Origin: Gemmatimonadota bacterium
GTDB lineage: Bacteria; Gemmatimonadota; Gemmatimonadetes; Gemmatimonadales; Gemmatimonadaceae
Assembly (NCBI GenBank): GCA_016704465.1
Contig: JADJAD010000006.1
Coordinates: 1-64,000, forward strand
Direction of reading: 5' to 3'
DNA: 64,000 nucleotides
Below the pieces are notes generated by a model that saw nothing but the letters and a program-made list of their open reading frames with translations, was not told the DNA's origin and did not search any database. The stretch's first letter is position 1. Each line of letters opens with the position of its first letter. The position numbers and the translations under genes were made by a program. Shown here piece by piece: positions 53,018 through 62,031 of the stretch.

Positions 53018-53572
53018 CTAGCGCGGCTCGCCGTCAGCCGCAAACGATTGCGCTGCCTCGGCGAACATGGCCGCCAGGGCCGCTCGGTCGGCCTTGGAGG
53101 TCCGCAGCTCATACGACTCACGCCGCATCGCGGCGGTCAGCTCCTGGTGCCGACGCTCGAAGTCCTCGCCGAGCTGGCGCAGCTGGTCGTTCATGGCATT
53201 TCGCAACTCGCGATGCTGGTGCGCCGACTGCTCGGCGAGGGCGGAGATCCGGTCGGAGAGCTCGCGATTCAGGTTCGCCGTGGCATCCATGGCGTCGCGC
53301 ACCCCCACCTTGCGATCCCGTTGCTCGGCCGAGAGCGCTCCCGACAGCGCCTCGAGCTCGCTGCGCAGGAACTGCTCGGTCGCCGACAGCCGCCGCTGCA
53401 GGTCCTCGCGCGTCTCGCTGGATTCGCGCAGCAGCCGCTCCTCGAGCGTGGCAAAGCGGCGGTCGTAATCCCGCATCTGCGCCCCGAAGAGGATGTCGCG
53501 GATCTTGTCGACGTTGCCCGTGTCGGCCGCGACGGGCACCTCGATCCCTGTCCCTTCCATGGTCTCGCTCAT
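53018..53572 (-). CDS. Coiled-coil protein of the GTPase block
   Basis: A 184-residue cytoplasmic protein. From about residue 20 to 170 it is nearly continuous charged helix with heptad spacing (MRDYDRRFATLEERLLRESS, QRRLSATEQFLRSELEALSG, MNDQLRQLGEDFERRHQEL), without enzymatic motifs. Start ATG 53572 (MSETMEG). It lies 14 bp upstream of the OmpA-like gene and heads the five-gene run. A structural or effector role for the GTPase is inference. Confidence 0.85.
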   Translation of the reverse strand: MSETMEGTGIEVPVAADTGNVDKIRDILFGAQMRDYDRRFATLEERLLRESSETREDLQRRLSATEQFLRSELEALSGALSAEQRDRKVGVRDAMDATANLNRELSDRISALAEQSAHQHRELRNAMNDQLRQLGEDFERRHQELTAAMRRESYELRTSKADRAALAAMFAEAAQSFAADGEPR

Positions 53573-53663
53573 TCTGCCCCGCCCTGGCCGGCGCGAGGCG
53601 CCGGCCCATTCGTGGTGAAATTCCGCGTGCGCCGTCACGCGCGCGCCACTGTCCGGTCCCCGA

Positions 53664-55037
53664 TCACCGGCCGCGCCCCTTCGGGACAACAATCTGCATG
53701 GCCTTCAACTTCTGGTAGAGCGAGGACCGTGGAACGCCGAGGCGGGCGGCCGCCTGCTCCACGTGTCCACCGACCAGCTGCAGGACGGCGACGATATGCC
53801 GTCGCTGCAACTCCTCCAATGTCAGCTCAAGGTCACCCTCGGCGGAAGGACCTCCCGGCGACGGGGCGGACTCGAAGCTCAGGTCCTGGGCCCGCAGGAC
53901 CGGCCCCGCGGCGAAGAGGACCGCGCGCTCGAGGACGTTGCGCAGCTCCCGGATATTGCCCGGCCAGCGGTACGTGGCGAGCGCGCGATCTGCATCCGCG
54001 GCCAGCTCGATGCGTCCTCGCCCGATGTCAAACGCCAGCCGATCGAGCAACTGACGGGCCAGAACCGGAATGTCCTCGACGCGATGCCGCAGCGGCGGAA
54101 TCGTGATGGGAATGGTGCTGATCCGGAAGTAGAGATCGCTGCGGAACTTGTTTTCACTGACCAATCGCGGGAGGTCCTGATGGGTCGCGGCGATCAACCG
54201 TACGTCGACCTGTCGGTCGCGCACCGCACCGACCCGGCGAAAGGCCTGCTCTTCCAGCACCTTCAGGAGTTTGGGCTGTAGCGACAGCTCGAGGTCGCCC
54301 ACTTCGTCGAGGAAGAGCGTGCCACGATGTGCCAGCTCCACCAGGCCGGTCTTCTGGGCCACCGCGCCCGTGAAGGCGCCGCGCTCGTGGCCGAACAGCT
54401 CCGATTCCAGCAGCTCCCGCGGCAGCGACGCACAATTGAGATCGACGAACGGATGCTCGGTCCGGCGTCCGTTGGCGTGAGTCCACCGCGTCAGGACCCC
54501 TTTCCCTGCCCCCGTTTCTCCCTGGACCAGGATCGGCCGTTCGGCGGTGGCCACGCGCTCGGCCTGCTGCCGAAGGTGCTGGATTGCCGCCGAGGTACCG
54601 ACGAACGGATCGACGGCGGTCCGGCGCTGGCGCGCCTGCTGCGCGAGCTGTTGTTGGCGATCCCGCTGCCGTTCCGTTGCCCGCTGCAGGATGACCAGCA
54701 ATGCCGGGAGTGCGATCGGCTTGGTGAGGAAGTCGTCGGCCCCTTCCTTCATGGCCTGGACCGCCAGCTCCACCGTCCCGTGGCCGGTGAGGACGATGAT
54801 GGGGATCGACGCATTGACCGCCCGCAGTCGCGGCAGGAGGTCGAGCGCCGTGCCGTCTCCGAGCATGTAGTCGGTGAGCACGAGGTCGGGGCGCTCCTTG
54901 AGAAAGAGCTGTTCCCCGGTCGCGCAGCTATCGGCTTCGAGGATGTCGAAGGCGTGTGCATCGAGGAAATCGCGAACGGCGAACCGGATCGCGGCATCGT
55001 CCTCGACAAAGAGCAACCGCGTGCGTCCGTGCGACAT
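53664..55037 (-). CDS. NtrC-family sigma-54-dependent response regulator
   Basis: A 457-residue activator. Receiver: RTRLLFVEDDAAIRF with Asp in LVLTDYMLGDG and Lys in DDFLTKPIAL. AAA+ domain: Walker A GETGAGKG, the sigma-54 contact loop ERGAFTGAV, Walker B LFLDEVGDL and RVEDIPVLARQLL. C-terminal Fis-type helix-turn-helix GGHVEQAAARLGVPRSSLYQKLKAM. Start ATG 55037, 19 bp after the kinase stop, so kinase and regulator are cotranscribed. The block downstream begins 91 bp later and is a possible target. Confidence 0.94.
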   Translation of the reverse strand: MSHGRTRLLFVEDDAAIRFAVRDFLDAHAFDILEADSCATGEQLFLKERPDLVLTDYMLGDGTALDLLPRLRAVNASIPIIVLTGHGTVELAVQAMKEGADDFLTKPIALPALLVILQRATERQRDRQQQLAQQARQRRTAVDPFVGTSAAIQHLRQQAERVATAERPILVQGETGAGKGVLTRWTHANGRRTEHPFVDLNCASLPRELLESELFGHERGAFTGAVAQKTGLVELAHRGTLFLDEVGDLELSLQPKLLKVLEEQAFRRVGAVRDRQVDVRLIAATHQDLPRLVSENKFRSDLYFRISTIPITIPPLRHRVEDIPVLARQLLDRLAFDIGRGRIELAADADRALATYRWPGNIRELRNVLERAVLFAAGPVLRAQDLSFESAPSPGGPSAEGDLELTLEELQRRHIVAVLQLVGGHVEQAAARLGVPRSSLYQKLKAMQIVVPKGRGR

Positions 55038-55056
55038 CGACCGTTTCCTCCCCCCG

Positions 55057-56193
55057 TCAGCTAGCCGGGAGGGTGACGCGCAGGCACGCGCCCCCTCCGT
55101 CCCGGTTGCCCGCCTCGATGGCACCGCCATGGTCATGCACCAGACGATGCGCGAGGGCGAGCCCCATTCCCGTCCCGCCACGCCGTCGCGAAACGAACGG
55201 TTCGAAGATGCGCATCTCCTCACCCGCCGCAAAGCCCGGTCCGCGATCGAGCACCCGAAACATGATCGCCGGCCGATCCTCCAGCCTGGTCGCATCGACC
55301 CGGATCTCCACCTCGTCACCCGGCCGGGAATGCTGCACTGCGTTGGCGACGACGTTCTGCAGGACCTGGACCACCCGCTGGCGATCCGCGCGCAGCGGTG
55401 GAAGCGTCGGCGACACCCGGCTGGTCAGGCGCACCTCTCCCTGCTGTGCCATCGCTCGCACCAGTTCCAGCACCAACTCCACGACCCGTTCCGCCTCGAC
55501 ATCGTCCAGCGAGAGCGCGACCGGCTTTCCGTAGTCGAGCAGGTCGCGCATGAGCAGGTTGAGTCGCTCCACCTGCGAGGCGAGCACGGGGAAGTAGCGC
55601 TGCACCTCCGGCGTTTCGCCCAGGCGAGCGCGCATCGCGTCGAGGGTGGACGAGATGGCGAAGAGCGGGTTGCGCACCTCGTGGGCGACCGCGGCGACCA
55701 ACTCCCCGATGCGAGACAGCGTCTGCTGGCGCTGCAGCTGCGCGTGCAACTCGACGGTGCGCTGGTGGGCCACGCGCTCGGCATGCAGCTCGCGCGCGGC
55801 ATCCTCGGCCCGCACGCGCTCGGTCACGTCGTGCACGATCATGTGCACGAGCGACCGGCCGTGCAAGGAGAGCGGACCGGCGTAGATCTCCACCAGTCGC
55901 AGCGCGCCCGACGCATGACGATGCGGGAACGCGTACGCATGCGCCCCCAGCTCGGCGGCCACTTCCAGCGTCTGCAGCACGTCGTCGTCGGGCAGGGCGG
56001 CGAGCTCGGTCACCGAACGGGTGACCAGCGCCTCGCGCGAATACCCGTAGAAGTCGGCCGCGGCACGATTGGCATCGACGATCGCGCCGGTTGTCGGTTC
56101 GACCACGAGCTGCACCGCAACGTTCTGCTCGAAGAGCTGACGATACGGTGCCTCAGCAGGGTCGTCGCTGGCGGCGGGAGGGACGGCGGTCAT
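55057..56193 (-). CDS. PAS-domain histidine kinase
   Basis: A 378-residue soluble sensor kinase. A PAS domain (about residues 15-125: QLFEQNVAVQLVVEPTTGAI, NRAAADFYGYSREAL) senses a cytoplasmic signal. The H-box is VAAVAHEVRNPLFAISSTLD; the N-box (VVANAVQHSRPG), DRGPGFAAG and GGTGMGLALAHRLVHDHGG follow, so the kinase should be active. No transmembrane segment. It is the partner of the sigma-54 regulator directly downstream. Confidence 0.94.
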   Translation of the reverse strand: MTAVPPAASDDPAEAPYRQLFEQNVAVQLVVEPTTGAIVDANRAAADFYGYSREALVTRSVTELAALPDDDVLQTLEVAAELGAHAYAFPHRHASGALRLVEIYAGPLSLHGRSLVHMIVHDVTERVRAEDAARELHAERVAHQRTVELHAQLQRQQTLSRIGELVAAVAHEVRNPLFAISSTLDAMRARLGETPEVQRYFPVLASQVERLNLLMRDLLDYGKPVALSLDDVEAERVVELVLELVRAMAQQGEVRLTSRVSPTLPPLRADRQRVVQVLQNVVANAVQHSRPGDEVEIRVDATRLEDRPAIMFRVLDRGPGFAAGEEMRIFEPFVSRRRGGTGMGLALAHRLVHDHGGAIEAGNRDGGGACLRVTLPAS

Positions 56194-56360
56194 CGTCGAG
56201 GAACGGCGCAGGCGCGGCAGGTCGCCGAGCGCAGTCTACTTACCGACCGCCGGAAGCGGTGTCAATGGCGCACCCGGCTTCGAGGCAGCAGCGCATGGCC
56301 GGTAGGCCGCGCCGGGGCATCGGCACGCGGCGTCCGCCGCCCCACCCGGCCGCGGGCCGC

Positions 56361-57164
56361 CTAACGCTTCGCGAGCAGTTCCTCGATCAGCGCCAGCGCC
56401 CGCGGGTCGCCCGACTGCCCCAGCCAGAACAAGGCTTTGCGACGAAGCGCCGGGTCCCGGTTGGTGCGCACAATGTTCACCAGTGCCGGGACTCCCTCGT
56501 CCTTCGGGCGTTGCGACAGGGCGAAGATCGCCTGCTCGCGCACGTCGCGATCGAGCGCGGCCTCCCCGACCAGCTCGTCCAGCCCCGCCGTCGCCGGGGC
56601 CTCGGCCAGCTGCCCGAGCCAGAACACCGCCTGGCGTCGAGTCTCGCGCGGACGCGAGTCGTCGCGCGCCAGCTGCATCAGCTCGCGCCAGACCTCGACG
56701 CTGTCGATCAGCGTGAGCGGAAAGATCGCGTTGCGCCCCGCCTTGCCGTCCGTCGTGCGCGCGATCGACACCAGGAGCGCGGTTGCCTCGCGCACGCCGA
56801 CCGCCCCCAGGTCGGTGACCGACGCCCCGGCGCGCCACCGTCCACCCACGTAGAAGCGCAGGTCAGACACCACGCCTCCATCCTTGTCGATCACCACGCG
56901 CCCCGGTCCGGCATCGCAGTCCACGTCGTACTCCACATCGCGCGCGTTCCGTTCACCCCAGGTGGTCCGCGACTGCCCGTCGCGCGTGCGCCAGACGTTC
57001 TGTCCCGACCCGCACACCTCTGGACGCAGCGCCACCGTGAATCGCACACGCCCGTCGCGCACGTGCGCCAGCCGCTGCGCGGCGTCCTGTCCGTGCGCCG
57101 GCGCTGCGGTACCGAGGGCGCCCACGACCAACAGCGCCCGCAGGGAGAGAAGTCGGACTGTCAT
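56361..57164 (-). CDS. Exported HEAT-repeat protein (second of pair)
   Basis: A 267-residue exported protein; the signal peptide is LLSLRALLVVGALGTAAPAHGQ. The N-terminal 130 residues hold two Cys and a WGERNARDVEYDVDCDAGPGRVVIDK segment of unknown fold. The last 120 residues contain three HEAT-like repeats with the phrases AVFWLGQ, AIFALSQ and ALFWLGQ. Its ATG overlaps the upstream stop by 4 bp. The stop codon is formed within a copy of the octamer CGTTAGGC. Last gene of the ECF operon. Confidence 0.85.
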   Translation of the reverse strand: MTVRLLSLRALLVVGALGTAAPAHGQDAAQRLAHVRDGRVRFTVALRPEVCGSGQNVWRTRDGQSRTTWGERNARDVEYDVDCDAGPGRVVIDKDGGVVSDLRFYVGGRWRAGASVTDLGAVGVREATALLVSIARTTDGKAGRNAIFPLTLIDSVEVWRELMQLARDDSRPRETRRQAVFWLGQLAEAPATAGLDELVGEAALDRDVREQAIFALSQRPKDEGVPALVNIVRTNRDPALRRKALFWLGQSGDPRALALIEELLAKR

Positions 57165-58648
57165 CGGCCCACAAGCTCCTCGAGGAACTTCAGCGCGCGC
57201 GGGTCGCGCGACTGTCCCAGCCAGAAGATCGCCTTCTTGCGCAGCTCGGCATCCTTGTCGGAGCGCGCAATCTCGAGGAGCTTGTCGATCGCCGCCGGGT
57301 CGCGCCGCTGCGAGTAGACGAAGATCACCTGCTCCTTCAGCTCCCGGTCGTCCAGGCGGGCGAACATCGCCCCGAGGTCGTCCATCGAGACGCCGCGGCT
57401 CTGCCCCGCCCAGAAGAGTGCCTTCTTGCGCATCTCCACCGGTTCCTTGCCGTCCATCGCGACGTCGAGCAGCCAGCGGGCGTTGTCGGCCGCGCGGTTC
57501 TGCGAAATCGAGAAGATGATCTTCTCCTTGAGGGCCTCCTCCTTCACCCGCGCATACAGGCTCTTGAGCAAGGCCGCGTTGTCGCTGTTGCGCTGTTGTC
57601 CGAGCCAGAAGATGGCTTGCTCGCGCACCTTGAGCGGCGCCACGTCGCGCTGCGCCAGGTCGCGCAGGATCGCCGCGGCACGTTCGCTCCGGTGCTGCGA
57701 CAATGCAAAGACCGCCTTGTCGAGCACGTCGGAATCCGTCTCCTTCTGCAGGATCTCCTGCAGCATGTCTACCGCGCGCTCGTCGCGCGTCTGGCCGAGC
57801 CAGAAGACCGCCTGCTCACGCACCTCGGCATCCGGGTCGCTGCGCACGACACCCATGAGGATGTCGGCAGCACGGGCGTCTCCCTTCTGCGAGACCAGGA
57901 AGACCGCCTTGCGACGCAACGCTGCCGAGCACTTGTCGCGGCGTACCAGCACGCGTTCGAGGATCGGCAGGGCGCGCTCGGCATCCATCTGCAGCAGGGC
58001 ATTGAGCGCCGCGATGCGCTCGTCATCATCGTCATCCTGCGGACAGCCCTGCTCCTGTGCTGACTGCCCGCGCGCGCGGGCAGCGGCCCGCGACTCGCTG
58101 CGCGCACGGGCCACCGACGAAGCGGACGCCGATGCAGCGCTCGCCGCCCGCCCGGCGGCGCTCTCTGCCACCTGCTCGGCGCACTGCGCATCGCCTCGAC
58201 GAGCCAGCTCGCCGCAGACGCGCATGCGCAGCGCGTTGGCGTCGCCGATCGACGCCGCCGAGGGAAAGTCGCGCGACAACCGGTCGAGCGAGCCCAAGGC
58301 ACTCGTCAGCGAGGTGGCGCCGCCGTCCCGATAGAGGGCGTATGCGCGCCAGTACAGGGCGTCGCCGGCCAGCGGCTTCGCGCCGACCCGTTGCGCGACG
58401 CTGAGGAACAGATCCGCGGCCTGCTTGTACTGTCCGCGATTCAGGCGCTCGCGCGCCAGCCGATAGACCGAGTCGCTGACCTGGTCGTTCGACCACGGGA
58501 TGGAGTGCGCGGTCGCAGCGGCGCCCGTGCGCTCGCTCGGCAGCATGCGTGCTCGCGGAGCGGCGGCGGGCTGTGCGTGCGCTGCGCTCGGGCCGAGCAC
58601 CAGTGCGGCCACAGCGATCCCACGGACGAAGAGTTGGGTGAACATCAT
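57161..58648 (-). CDS. Exported HEAT-repeat protein (first of pair)
   Basis: A 495-residue exported protein. Start ATG 58648 has AAGGAGG eight bases upstream; the signal peptide ends AAHAQ. A middle low-complexity segment (serine/alanine/arginine) with two Cys-containing stretches precedes eight repeats of about 31 residues with the periodic phrases AVFWLGQ, AVFALSQ, AIFWLGQ, IIFSISQ, ALFWAGQ, VIFVYSQ and AIFWLGQ. The repeats form an alpha-solenoid, a protein-binding scaffold. It starts 13 bp after the anti-sigma gene. The first 70 residues of the mature part resemble a TPR-like tally of columns. Confidence 0.88.
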   Translation of the reverse strand: MMFTQLFVRGIAVAALVLGPSAAHAQPAAAPRARMLPSERTGAAATAHSIPWSNDQVSDSVYRLARERLNRGQYKQAADLFLSVAQRVGAKPLAGDALYWRAYALYRDGGATSLTSALGSLDRLSRDFPSAASIGDANALRMRVCGELARRGDAQCAEQVAESAAGRAASAASASASSVARARSESRAAARARGQSAQEQGCPQDDDDDERIAALNALLQMDAERALPILERVLVRRDKCSAALRRKAVFLVSQKGDARAADILMGVVRSDPDAEVREQAVFWLGQTRDERAVDMLQEILQKETDSDVLDKAVFALSQHRSERAAAILRDLAQRDVAPLKVREQAIFWLGQQRNSDNAALLKSLYARVKEEALKEKIIFSISQNRAADNARWLLDVAMDGKEPVEMRKKALFWAGQSRGVSMDDLGAMFARLDDRELKEQVIFVYSQRRDPAAIDKLLEIARSDKDAELRKKAIFWLGQSRDPRALKFLEELVGR

Positions 58649-58661
58649 GCTATGCGCCTCC

Positions 58662-59552
58662 TTACGTGCCGCTGGAAAAGCCGGCGGGAATGGACGAACG
58701 AAGTCGGGACAGGACGGCGCCACGCTCGATCGAACGTTGCACCTGGCTACGATCGGCCGACGACTCGGCCGGGAGTTGAACGATCTGGGCGAGGACCATC
58801 TCCAGGTCCTCGAGCAGGGCGCGTCGGCGGGCATCGGACGCCGCGGGCGAGTCGAGCAGGAGACGCGTGTCGGCCAGCAGGTCGCGCGCCCAGCGATTCA
58901 TCGGCGCGCGCTCCGCACTCGTGTCGCCACCGCTTTCCTGCGGTCCGCGGAATGACGTCAGCAACGCCTCGGCGCGTGAGAGGTGCGCAACCGCCGCGAC
59001 GTCGTAGCTCGCATTCCCCGGCCTCGACGTGCCCATCGGTGTGGCGCGTCCCGACGCGTCAGCGCGCTCGCCGACCTGCTCGGCGGTTGCCGACGCGGTG
59101 ACCGGGCGGGATGCCGACGACCCGGGGCTGTCGGTAGTGGGCGTCGCCGATCCATCGGGCGAGCCTGCCGACGCAACGCTGGGGATCTGCGACGTTGCGC
59201 CGCGCCACTGCCGACCGATGCCGATCCCGGCGGCGAGGAGCAGCACGGCGGCCGCCATCAGCCACCAGGGTCTGGCGACGCGATGAGCCCGAACCGGCGG
59301 CCGTGCCGTCACCACGTTCGGCGGTGCGGTGGTTGGTACAGTTGCTGGTACGGTTGTCGGTGCAGCTGTACTCGCAGTGGTTGCCGGGAGCGCGCGCGCG
59401 ACCGCTCGCCACATATCCTGCCGCACGTCGTGCGGCAGCGCTTCGGCACGCGGGCGATTGTAGTCTCGCACCGACGCGTGCAGCCATCGGTCGAACTGCT
59501 CGTTGCTCTCGTTGCTCTCGTTGCCCGGGTCGTCGTGTCTGTCGTCACTCAT
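58662..59552 (-). CDS. Anti-sigma factor-like membrane protein
   Basis: A 296-residue single-pass protein. The cytoplasmic N-terminus (EQFDRWLHASVRDYNRPRAE, PHDVRQDMWRAVARAL) resembles anti-sigma binding segments, followed by a Thr/Pro-rich linker, a transmembrane helix ARPWWLMAAAVLLLAAGIGIG and a periplasmic part with helices after a Ser/Thr-rich region. No zinc-binding HxxxCxxC (ZAS) motif is present. Start ATG 59552 overlaps the sigma stop (ATGA). It probably holds the ECF sigma at the membrane. Confidence 0.8.
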   Translation of the reverse strand: MSDDRHDDPGNESNESNEQFDRWLHASVRDYNRPRAEALPHDVRQDMWRAVARALPATTASTAAPTTVPATVPTTAPPNVVTARPPVRAHRVARPWWLMAAAVLLLAAGIGIGRQWRGATSQIPSVASAGSPDGSATPTTDSPGSSASRPVTASATAEQVGERADASGRATPMGTSRPGNASYDVAAVAHLSRAEALLTSFRGPQESGGDTSAERAPMNRWARDLLADTRLLLDSPAASDARRRALLEDLEMVLAQIVQLPAESSADRSQVQRSIERGAVLSRLRSSIPAGFSSGT

Positions 59553-60139
59553 GCGATCCACGCTCCAGCAAAGTCGGCCAGCGATTCTCTCAGACGTCCA
59601 CGTGCCCGAAACAGCTGCGCCTTGGACGTGCCGGACTGTATGCCCAGCATCCGGCCGATTTCTTCATGGGTGTAGCCTTCCACGTCGTGCAGTACGAACA
59701 CGGTGCGGTATCCTTCCGGGAGGGCGTCGATGGACCGATACAGGCGATCGCGGAGATCCGGATCGGCCTGCCGCGCGGTCTGACCAACCGACACCGCCTC
59801 TTCGAGCACTGTCTCGCGGGCGCGGATGCGCTTGACCTTGCGCAGCCCGTTGAGCGAGACCGATACGGCGATCGTGTGCAGCCAGGTCGAAAACGCCGAG
59901 TCGCCGCGAAAGTCCCCGATGCGCTGAAAGGCACGGATGAACGCTTCCTGCGTGAAGTCGCGCGCCAAGTCCTCGTCTCCCGCGAGGCGAAAGGCCACTC
60001 GGTAGATGCGATCCACGTTGGCTTCATACAGATCGCGCTGGGCAGCACCGTCGCCCGCCTTGGCGCGCTCGATCGTCTCGTGCTCGATCACCCACCCCAC
60101 CGTTGGTATGTCGGCCACCTGCCGGCGCGAACCGCCCAT
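59549..60139 (-). CDS. ECF sigma factor (RpoE-like)
   Basis: A 196-residue extracytoplasmic-function sigma factor. Region 2 (DLYEANVDRIYRVAFRLAGDEDLARDFTQEAFIRAFQRIGDFRGDSAFSTWLHTIA in part) and region 4 (LPEGYRTVFVLHDVEGYTHEEIGRMLGI, SKAQLFRARGRLR) are complete. GTG 60091 (VIEHETIERAKAG) is a plausible later start. First gene of the four-gene operon with the anti-sigma and two HEAT proteins. No clear GGAAC/CGTC autoregulated promoter is visible upstream. Confidence 0.93.
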   Translation of the reverse strand: MGGSRRQVADIPTVGWVIEHETIERAKAGDGAAQRDLYEANVDRIYRVAFRLAGDEDLARDFTQEAFIRAFQRIGDFRGDSAFSTWLHTIAVSVSLNGLRKVKRIRARETVLEEAVSVGQTARQADPDLRDRLYRSIDALPEGYRTVFVLHDVEGYTHEEIGRMLGIQSGTSKAQLFRARGRLRESLADFAGAWIA

Positions 60140-60361
60140 CTGCCCGCCCGAGTGACCGCCCTTGGGACACGGGCTCGTCGGTAATGGTTGCGCGGAACGG
60201 GAACCGACGCCAGCGCCGGCAACGTTACGGCCCGCGTCTCGGCGGCCGGGCGGCCGGCCTGAGGCGCGCTCAGCGGGGCAAACGAGGACTCGTGAGGGCG
60301 CGGGCGGGCGGGCGCGGGCGGGCGGGCGGGCGCGCGCGAAGTGACGGAGGGAAACGCAAGA

Positions 60362-60393
60362 GCGCGGGGCGACCCCGAAGGATCGCCCCGCGC
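60362..60393 (-). terminator. Terminator of the lipoprotein gene
   Basis: Perfect 11-bp stem GCGCGGGGCGA / TCGCCCCGCGC with a 10-base loop; on the minus strand TCTTGCGTTT follows. It lies 62 bp past the stop of the gene ending at 60455. The adjoining 60299-60340 is a GGGC-rich simple repeat. Confidence 0.75.
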
Positions 60394-60454
60394 CATCATC
60401 GCACCACGTACGAGCGGGTCCGCTCGTGCGGGCCGGCGCTCGTATCGGTGTCGA

Positions 60455-60964
60455 CTAGTGGTGGAACGTGAAGAGCACGCCGAAGTCGTGGGTCATGAGC
60501 GACGAAATGCGCTGCTTGGCGAGTTCGATCGTCGGCGTGGGCGGGACGTTGGGGAAGTTGCTGCCGTACGACGCAGAGATGCCCTGCACCTTGTACGGGA
60601 AGCCCGGATCTTCCTTGACCGTGGCGGTATAGCGTCCGCTCACGTTCGTCGGGACAGTTCCCAGCAGCAGGCACTGCTGCGCGGACGCATTCGCGACCTT
60701 CCCGCTGGCCACGACGAGGTTGGTCGCGTTATCGACGATGCGCCAGTTGAAGTAGAAGCCGGTTCCGCCCCCAGGCGTATCCGGGCAGACCCAAAGCTCT
60801 CCGGCGAAGCTGTTGAAGTCGCTGAGATTCGGCGCGCCAACGACCGCGGCGGACGGAGCCGTCGCGAGCACGCGCGGTGCGGTCGCCGAGGAGTCGGCAC
60901 AGGCGGCGAGCAGTACGGACGCCACCAGCGGTAGAACAGTCGAGCGAGCGAGCAGGTTCTTCAT
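60455..60964 (-). CDS. Lipoprotein of unknown function
   Basis: A 169-residue lipoprotein. Start ATG 60964 has AGGAG upstream; the lipobox is LLAAC with Cys about residue 22. The mature part has a strand-rich pattern (FAGELWVCPDTPGGGTGFYFNWRI, GKVANASAQQCLLLG, GRYTATVKED) and two cysteines that may form a disulfide. I recognise no family. Monocistronic, with its own terminator. Confidence 0.85.
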   Translation of the reverse strand: MKNLLARSTVLPLVASVLLAACADSSATAPRVLATAPSAAVVGAPNLSDFNSFAGELWVCPDTPGGGTGFYFNWRIVDNATNLVVASGKVANASAQQCLLLGTVPTNVSGRYTATVKEDPGFPYKVQGISASYGSNFPNVPPTPTIELAKQRISSLMTHDFGVLFTFHH

Positions 60965-62031
60965 GAAAGTCTCCTCCCTACGTGACACGGGTTACCGTCG
61001 AGTTCGTTAGGCATTCGCCTGAACGATGTTGGCACACCTGTGGATGACACTGAGCCAGCACGTCGTCTCGCGCGCCCGGTCGAGCGCGCGACCCCGTGAC
61101 GACAACAGCCCTGAACCGCGTCGCACCCATTTTCAACGATCTCGGCGGTACGACGACGATTTGAAAAAATCAATGCAAGGTCGGTGCCCGGCCCTTCGCA
61201 ACTCCACGCCTGCAGAACCCGGGCGCACCAAATCTTTCCGATACGTCGCTCGAGGATGCTTCGTTCAGCTTCAGAGAGGAAACGATCGCGTGGTGCGCCG
61301 GCCGGAGGTACGCAGTGGCACTCCTTCGCGTGGTGTTGCGCGTCGAGCGGTAGCCGACGCTCGAGCGACGAGAGCTTTCGAGGTCCGAGCCGACGCAGCG
61401 CGGCATGACGATCTGTGAGAAGGCCAGCTGCACGCCCATGTCGCGGCGTCCGCGAAACGCCGAGCTGTTCGAGTCGGGCTGGTCGGCGATGGGAACGCTC
61501 GCCGCGAGCGGCAAGTCGGCACGGTACACCTTGTCGATGGCTGTCAGCTCCCGGTTGGCGATCGATGATGCGGTGAAGGCGCTGGAGTGGTGGTGATCCA
61601 CGAACAGGCATCCACAGAAGCGGTCTCTCTCTAGATGTGGAGGGAAGCAGACAGCAGCTTCGTTCGCCTGCGTCGTCTCGTCGGCAGCGTGTCAGTCGCT
61701 GGCAGGAGGAGACCTCTCTCACAGCGCCGAGACGTCGCGGTGCCCTTCGCTCGTCGCACGGGGGTTGCCCGTTCCACCGGTGGGGCAAGCGCCGCACTCC
61801 TCGACCGATCGCACCGCCCTAACGTCGTGAGCTGCACGAGCGGTGGGGCGCCGATTGGCGTACCCACGAGCAGCTTCGGTCGCGACACCGTAGCGTTCCG
61901 TCAGCACAGAATGTCGAGACGACACAACACCCACCCAAATTTGGCGGCTCGCCCAAGAAACGTTGCAGGTGGGGGAGCCGAATGGCGAACCCAGCGACAT
62001 ATTGGCGCCCCATGAATCCTCAGCACCTCAC
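60965..62031. other. Gene-poor kilobase, possible gene remnant
   Basis: Just over 1 kb with no gene I can support. A minus-strand stretch at 61170-61601 (143 codons, from MDHHHSSAFTASS) contains a coherent-looking RELTAIDKVYRADLPLAAS and SAFRGRRDMGVQLAFSQIVM, but its C-terminal half is not protein-like; it may be the remnant of a decayed gene. A copy of CGTTAGGC lies at 61005-61012, and two roughly 28-bp imperfect direct repeats begin near 61842 and 61968 (TGGGG...CCGA.TGGCG.ACCCA). Confidence 0.4.
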
